A stretch of 64,000 nucleotides of DNA from Caldifermentibacillus hisashii. Its GTDB lineage: Bacteria > Bacillota > Bacilli > Bacillales > Caldibacillaceae. The position numbers and the translations under genes were made by a program. The stretch lies in the NCBI RefSeq assembly GCF_027568575.1, contig NZ_JANUVP010000010.1. One strand, 5' to 3'. The notes under the pieces were generated by a model. It ran no database searches and was not told the DNA's origin. It was given only the letters and a program-made list of their open reading frames with translations. The stretch's first letter is position 1, and each line of letters starts with the position of its first letter. Positions 61,199 to 64,000 of this stretch are shown here, piece by piece.

Positions 61199-61507
61199 AT
61201 GGTGAACCAATATTATGATCAATCGAAAAATCAAAAACCTGTCGTACAGGATCATGATGTAATTATGAGAGGACGTAAAACTCTGGATATAACCGGTGTG
61301 AAGCAAGTAGAAAGCTTCGATAATGAAGAATTCCTATTAGAAACGGTCATGGGTTATTTAGCTATTCGCGGTCAAAATCTACAAATGAAAAACTTGGATG
61401 TTGATAAAGGGATTGTTTCTATCAAAGGGAAAATATTTGACCTCGTCTACCTAGAAGATCACCAGGGAGATAAAGCTAAGGGATTCTTTAGCAAGTTGTT
61501 CAAATGA
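61199..61507 (+). CDS. yabP: Spore coat-associated sporulation protein YabP
   Basis: A 102-residue YabP/YqfC-family protein (MRGRKTLDITGVKQVESFDNEEFLLETVMGYLAI region in part). It is needed for sporulation in B. subtilis together with yabQ. ATG (61199) and GTG (61202) both follow CGGGGGA, so the start is uncertain by one codon. It overlaps yabQ by four bases. Confidence 0.93.
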   Translation: MVNQYYDQSKNQKPVVQDHDVIMRGRKTLDITGVKQVESFDNEEFLLETVMGYLAIRGQNLQMKNLDVDKGIVSIKGKIFDLVYLEDHQGDKAKGFFSKLFK

Positions 61508-62118
61508 GTCTAACAGTACAATTTTACACAATGCTAGCCATGGTTGGAATGGGCAGTTACTTTGGGGCGGCTTTGGACACGTATAGCCGCTTATTTAACC
61601 GTTCAAAAAGAAATGTCATTGTACGAGGCATTAACGATATTTTATTTTGGATAGTACAAGCGCTCATTACCTTTTATATCCTTTACCTGGTAAATAATGG
61701 TGAAATACGCTTTTATATTTTTTTAGCCCTTCTTTGCGGTTTTGCTTTTTATCAAAGTCTGCTAAAAAATTTATATAATCGGCTGCTTGAGTGGTTGATC
61801 CAGCTATTGGTTCGCATATACCGACTCGGAGTAAAACTGTTCAGTAATGTGATTATAAAGCCGGTCGTTATGTTCTTTACATTTATATTTACAATAATTG
61901 TCGCGCTGGGGAAGTTCACTCTGCAAATGTTTTTATTTTTTGTAAAAATCCTGAGGGTTCTTCTTAAAATTGTTCTTAAACCATTTACTTATTTAGGAAA
62001 ATATATCTGGAAAGCTGTACCAAAATCGTTTAAAATAAAAGAGAGTCATTTTTTTAAAAGAATTTCTAATTCTCTAAAATGGATAATGGACGTAATCAAT
62101 AAATTAAAAAGGCGTTAA
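61504..62118 (+). CDS. yabQ: Sporulation membrane protein YabQ
   Basis: A 204-residue membrane protein with about four to five hydrophobic segments in the first 150 residues (for example 5-25, 45-65, 70-90, 118-150) and a basic C-terminus. It is required for spore cortex formation in B. subtilis. ATGA overlap with yabP indicates coupled translation. Confidence 0.92.
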   Translation: MSLTVQFYTMLAMVGMGSYFGAALDTYSRLFNRSKRNVIVRGINDILFWIVQALITFYILYLVNNGEIRFYIFLALLCGFAFYQSLLKNLYNRLLEWLIQLLVRIYRLGVKLFSNVIIKPVVMFFTFIFTIIVALGKFTLQMFLFFVKILRVLLKIVLKPFTYLGKYIWKAVPKSFKIKESHFFKRISNSLKWIMDVINKLKRR

Positions 62119-62136
62119 AAGAGGAGGCTTAAGTGA

Positions 62137-62526
62137 ATGAGTACTGAACGAAGCAGAGTTCCGATATTGAACGAGACTTATAAAAGTCATCAAGAACAGC
62201 ATAGTATCTATATAAAAAGGAGAAAAAAATTGCTCATTCGCAGGCTAACTTTGTTTTTTGTCTTTGTTGCCATTGTCTCCTATACATTAATTAAAACTTT
62301 GTATACCCAAGCCACTGTCCTGAACGAAAAGCAGGATCAGTTAAAGGAAGTACAAGCTGAGTATAATCAAATCAAAGAAAACCAGGAAATTTTAAAAGAA
62401 AATATCACCAAATTACAAGATGATGAATATGTTGGTAAATATGCCCGTCAAGAATATTATCTGTCCGACGAGGGTGAAATTATTTTCTCCATTCCTGATA
62501 AAGAAGTTGATGATTCGGTTGATTGA
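62137..62526 (+). CDS. divIC: Cell division protein DivIC
   Basis: A 129-residue FtsB-family protein with a basic cytoplasmic N-terminus, one membrane segment (about 30-52) and an extracellular coiled coil (about 55-95). The conserved YVGKYARQEYYLSDEGEIIF block follows. It works with DivIB and FtsL at the septum. GAGGAGG precedes the ATG. Confidence 0.95.
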   Translation: MSTERSRVPILNETYKSHQEQHSIYIKRRKKLLIRRLTLFFVFVAIVSYTLIKTLYTQATVLNEKQDQLKEVQAEYNQIKENQEILKENITKLQDDEYVGKYARQEYYLSDEGEIIFSIPDKEVDDSVD

Positions 62527-62552
62527 CACTTAAAACCGATTTTGTCTATAAT
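62523..62552 (+). promoter_or_regulatory. Sigma-A promoter of yabR
   Basis: TTGACA (62523-62528), 18-base spacer, TATAAT (62547-62552), at the divIC stop codon. It yields a transcript starting about 40 bases before yabR. Confidence 0.75.
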
Positions 62553-62599
62553 ATACATAGGTGTATTTTTTTATTACTTTAAGGAGGAAGTTTCTTTTT

Positions 62600-63007
62600 A
62601 TGTCAATTGAAGTAGGCAGCAAGTTACAGGGTAAAGTAACAGGGATTACTAATTTCGGTGCATTTGTCGAGCTGCCAGAGGGCTCAACAGGATTAGTCCA
62701 TATTAGCGAAGTCGCAGACACTTATGTAAAAGACATTAATGAATTTCTAAAAGTCGGCGATCAAGTGGAAGTAAAGGTCATGAATGTTGAGAAGGACGGC
62801 AAAATTGGTTTATCTATTAAAAAGGCAAAGGACAGACCGGCGAAAAATAGTGGTCGTCCACGTCAAGGGAAAAACCATGACCGCAATTCACAAGAGAATT
62901 TTGAACAAAAAATGGCGCGTTTCTTGAAAGATAGTGAAGACCGCCTGGCCTCGTTAAAGCGCAATACTGAATCAAAAAGAGGAGGTAGAGGTGCGAGAAG
63001 AGGTTAA
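62600..63007 (+). CDS. yabR: YabR, S1-domain RNA-binding protein
   Basis: A 135-residue protein with an N-terminal S1 domain (GSKLQGKVTGITNFGAFVELP, about 5-72) and a basic, Arg/Gly-rich tail (GGRGARRG). It probably binds RNA or ribosomes; in B. subtilis its role is undefined. AAGGAGG precedes the ATG; upstream codons in frame are ignored. Confidence 0.93.
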   Translation: MSIEVGSKLQGKVTGITNFGAFVELPEGSTGLVHISEVADTYVKDINEFLKVGDQVEVKVMNVEKDGKIGLSIKKAKDRPAKNSGRPRQGKNHDRNSQENFEQKMARFLKDSEDRLASLKRNTESKRGGRGARRG

Positions 63008-63102
63008 CTTGCTGTCTGTATAATAGCCTATTTGCAAGTTGCTCTGAATTTTCTAGTTATTATATTGTATTTATAAGCTAAGCAAAGGTCGCTTTTGAAA
63101 TA

Positions 63103-63138
63103 AAAGGTTGTCTCATATGAGGCAGCCTTTTTTATTTT
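63103..63138 (+). terminator. Terminator after yabR
   Basis: AAAGGTTGTCTCAT and ATGAGGCAGCCTTT form an almost complete stem with little loop, followed by TTTTTATTTTG. Confidence 0.8.
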
Positions 63139-63248
63139 GTCAGTAAAAATAATGTTGCACAGCCTCTAGTCAAGTTTCATTGTCCAGTTTTACAAGGAAA
63201 ACTAGGACAGCAAAACATTCTCTTTTTAAAAAAGTAGAAAAATATAAA

Positions 63249-63452
63249 TGTCGAAAAATGAACAGTGTGGAGAATGTCGAACTGTTTATAACTGATGAGG
63301 GTAAAGAACTATTGCTTCATTTTTATGAAAGGGAAGAAAAATAAGCTGACGAAATTTGTTTGCTTATCTATGATTGGGTAGACAATTGTCGAAATATTTT
63401 TATATTTACTCTTTCTTTTTTGACAAAATTTTATCTTGCCATCGTCTATAAT
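63249..63452 (+). promoter_or_regulatory. spoIIE promoter with Spo0A boxes
   Basis: Exact TGTCGAA motifs (0A boxes) lie at 63249, 63275 and 63387. A reverse box TTTTGACAAA (63418-63427) overlaps the -35 TTGACA (63420-63425). The -10 is TATAAT (63447-63452). The spacer is 21 bases, the unusual length known for B. subtilis spoIIE, where Spo0A-P activates sigma-A holoenzyme. Confidence 0.85.
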
Positions 63453-63481
63453 AATCAAAAAATGAGCTAGGGGTGTTTGTG

Positions 63482-64000
63482 ATGGGAAAAATTCAAGGTA
63501 GTTTTGTTGAGCCCATTCAGGAAAGAAAGATGGTGGATGCAAAGTTTTTCTTTTATAGTTTACTAGAATCAATGAAAAATCATTTGGAGACATTATTTAT
63601 AAAACGGGGACTTCTCCTCTTTATTTTCGGTTTTATGCTTGGACGAGCTTTTATTTTGTCTGTATTATCACCGTTTAGTTTGCCTTTTTTTGCAGCTGCT
63701 TATTTTATCCGAAAAGATAAATCACCACAAATATTTATAGGAATTGTGGCCGGTGCCTTAACCATATCATTGGGCAATGCGGTTTACGCTTTTATGATTA
63801 TAAGTTTATTTCTTGTCGGTCATAAATTGGTGAACCGGTTTGTTCGAAATCAGACAACGTTAATCCCGATCTTAGTGTTTTTGTCCATATTAATCGGCAG
63901 GCTATCATGGCATTATGTTGAAACACAGGATATCACCATTTACCATGCATTAATGACGACTGTTGAAGCAGGTCTTGCTTTTGTTTTAACATTGATATTT
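63482..64000 (+). CDS. spoIIE: Stage II sporulation protein E, N-terminal part (runs off the window)
   Basis: The frame opens with ATG at 63482 behind AGGGGTG and stays open to the window end: 173 codons. It begins MGKIQGSFVEPIQERK and then shows the first hydrophobic helices of the SpoIIE membrane domain (GLLLFIFGFMLGRAFILSVL and later segments). Full SpoIIE is about 820 residues with a C-terminal PP2C phosphatase that activates sigma-F; that part lies outside. Gene order after yabR and the promoter support the call. Confidence 0.93.
   Translation, partial: MGKIQGSFVEPIQERKMVDAKFFFYSLLESMKNHLETLFIKRGLLLFIFGFMLGRAFILSVLSPFSLPFFAAAYFIRKDKSPQIFIGIVAGALTISLGNAVYAFMIISLFLVGHKLVNRFVRNQTTLIPILVFLSILIGRLSWHYVETQDITIYHALMTTVEAGLAFVLTLIF

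Noticed and set aside
63140..63480. tRNA genes between yabR and spoIIE, as in B. subtilis
   Set aside because: The region is AT-rich, with no GGTTCGAATCC-type T-arm and no acceptor stem pairs.

Overview
The window is from a low-GC, endospore-forming Firmicute of the Bacillaceae. From about 28.5 kb to the right end, gene content and order follow the replication-proximal core of Bacillus subtilis almost gene for gene: csfB, tmk, darA(yaaQ), yaaR, holB, ricT, yabA, trmN6, yazA, rsmI, abrB, metG, tatD, yabE, rnmV, rsmA, yabG, veg, sspF, ispE, purR, spoVG, glmU, prs, ctc, pth, fin, mfd, spoVT, yabM, yabN, rqcP, yabP, yabQ, divIC, yabR, spoIIE. Many of these are sporulation genes. The AT-rich sequence, frequent TTG/GTG starts with strong AGGAGG-type ribosome sites, and a sortase-anchored mannanase fit Bacillaceae. 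A moderately thermophilic Caldibacillus-like organism is only a guess.

Bases 1-28 kb are an accessory carbohydrate block. On the minus strand lie a large secreted, LPXTG-anchored GH26 mannanase with several carbohydrate-binding modules and a GH36 alpha-galactosidase. They are separated by an IS1182-type insertion sequence that sits inside an array of about 52-bp palindromic repeats. On the plus strand a mannan operon runs: SGNH esterase, exporter-type ABC protein, intracellular GH113 mannanase, cellobiose/mannobiose 2-epimerase, GH130 mannosylglucose phosphorylase, LacI-type regulator. A DUF624 membrane protein, a phosphohexomutase, an aldo/keto reductase and a ROK sugar kinase follow. Then comes a complete Leloir set, galK-galE-galT-galM, with its own LacI/GalR regulator.

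The parts fit one scheme, which is inferred. The wall-bound GH26 cuts galacto(gluco)mannan. The esterase deacetylates it and GH36 removes galactose. GH113 trims imported oligomers to mannobiose. The epimerase and GH130 turn mannobiose into mannose-1-phosphate plus glucose. The mutase makes hexose-6-phosphate, and the gal genes consume the galactose. A sugar importer, mannose-6-phosphate isomerase and beta-mannosidase are not in the window.

Regulatory signals readable in the sequence include an identical 16-bp operator in two mannan-operon promoters and a cre-like site inside the alpha-galactosidase promoter. There is a PurBox pair before purR, a sigma-H promoter before spoVG, and a spoIIE promoter with 21-bp spacing and Spo0A boxes. 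A possible leader-peptide/hairpin attenuator lies between ctc and pth. Several dispersed repeat families occupy intergenic spaces. No rRNA, tRNA or CRISPR array was seen. spoIIE runs off the right edge.
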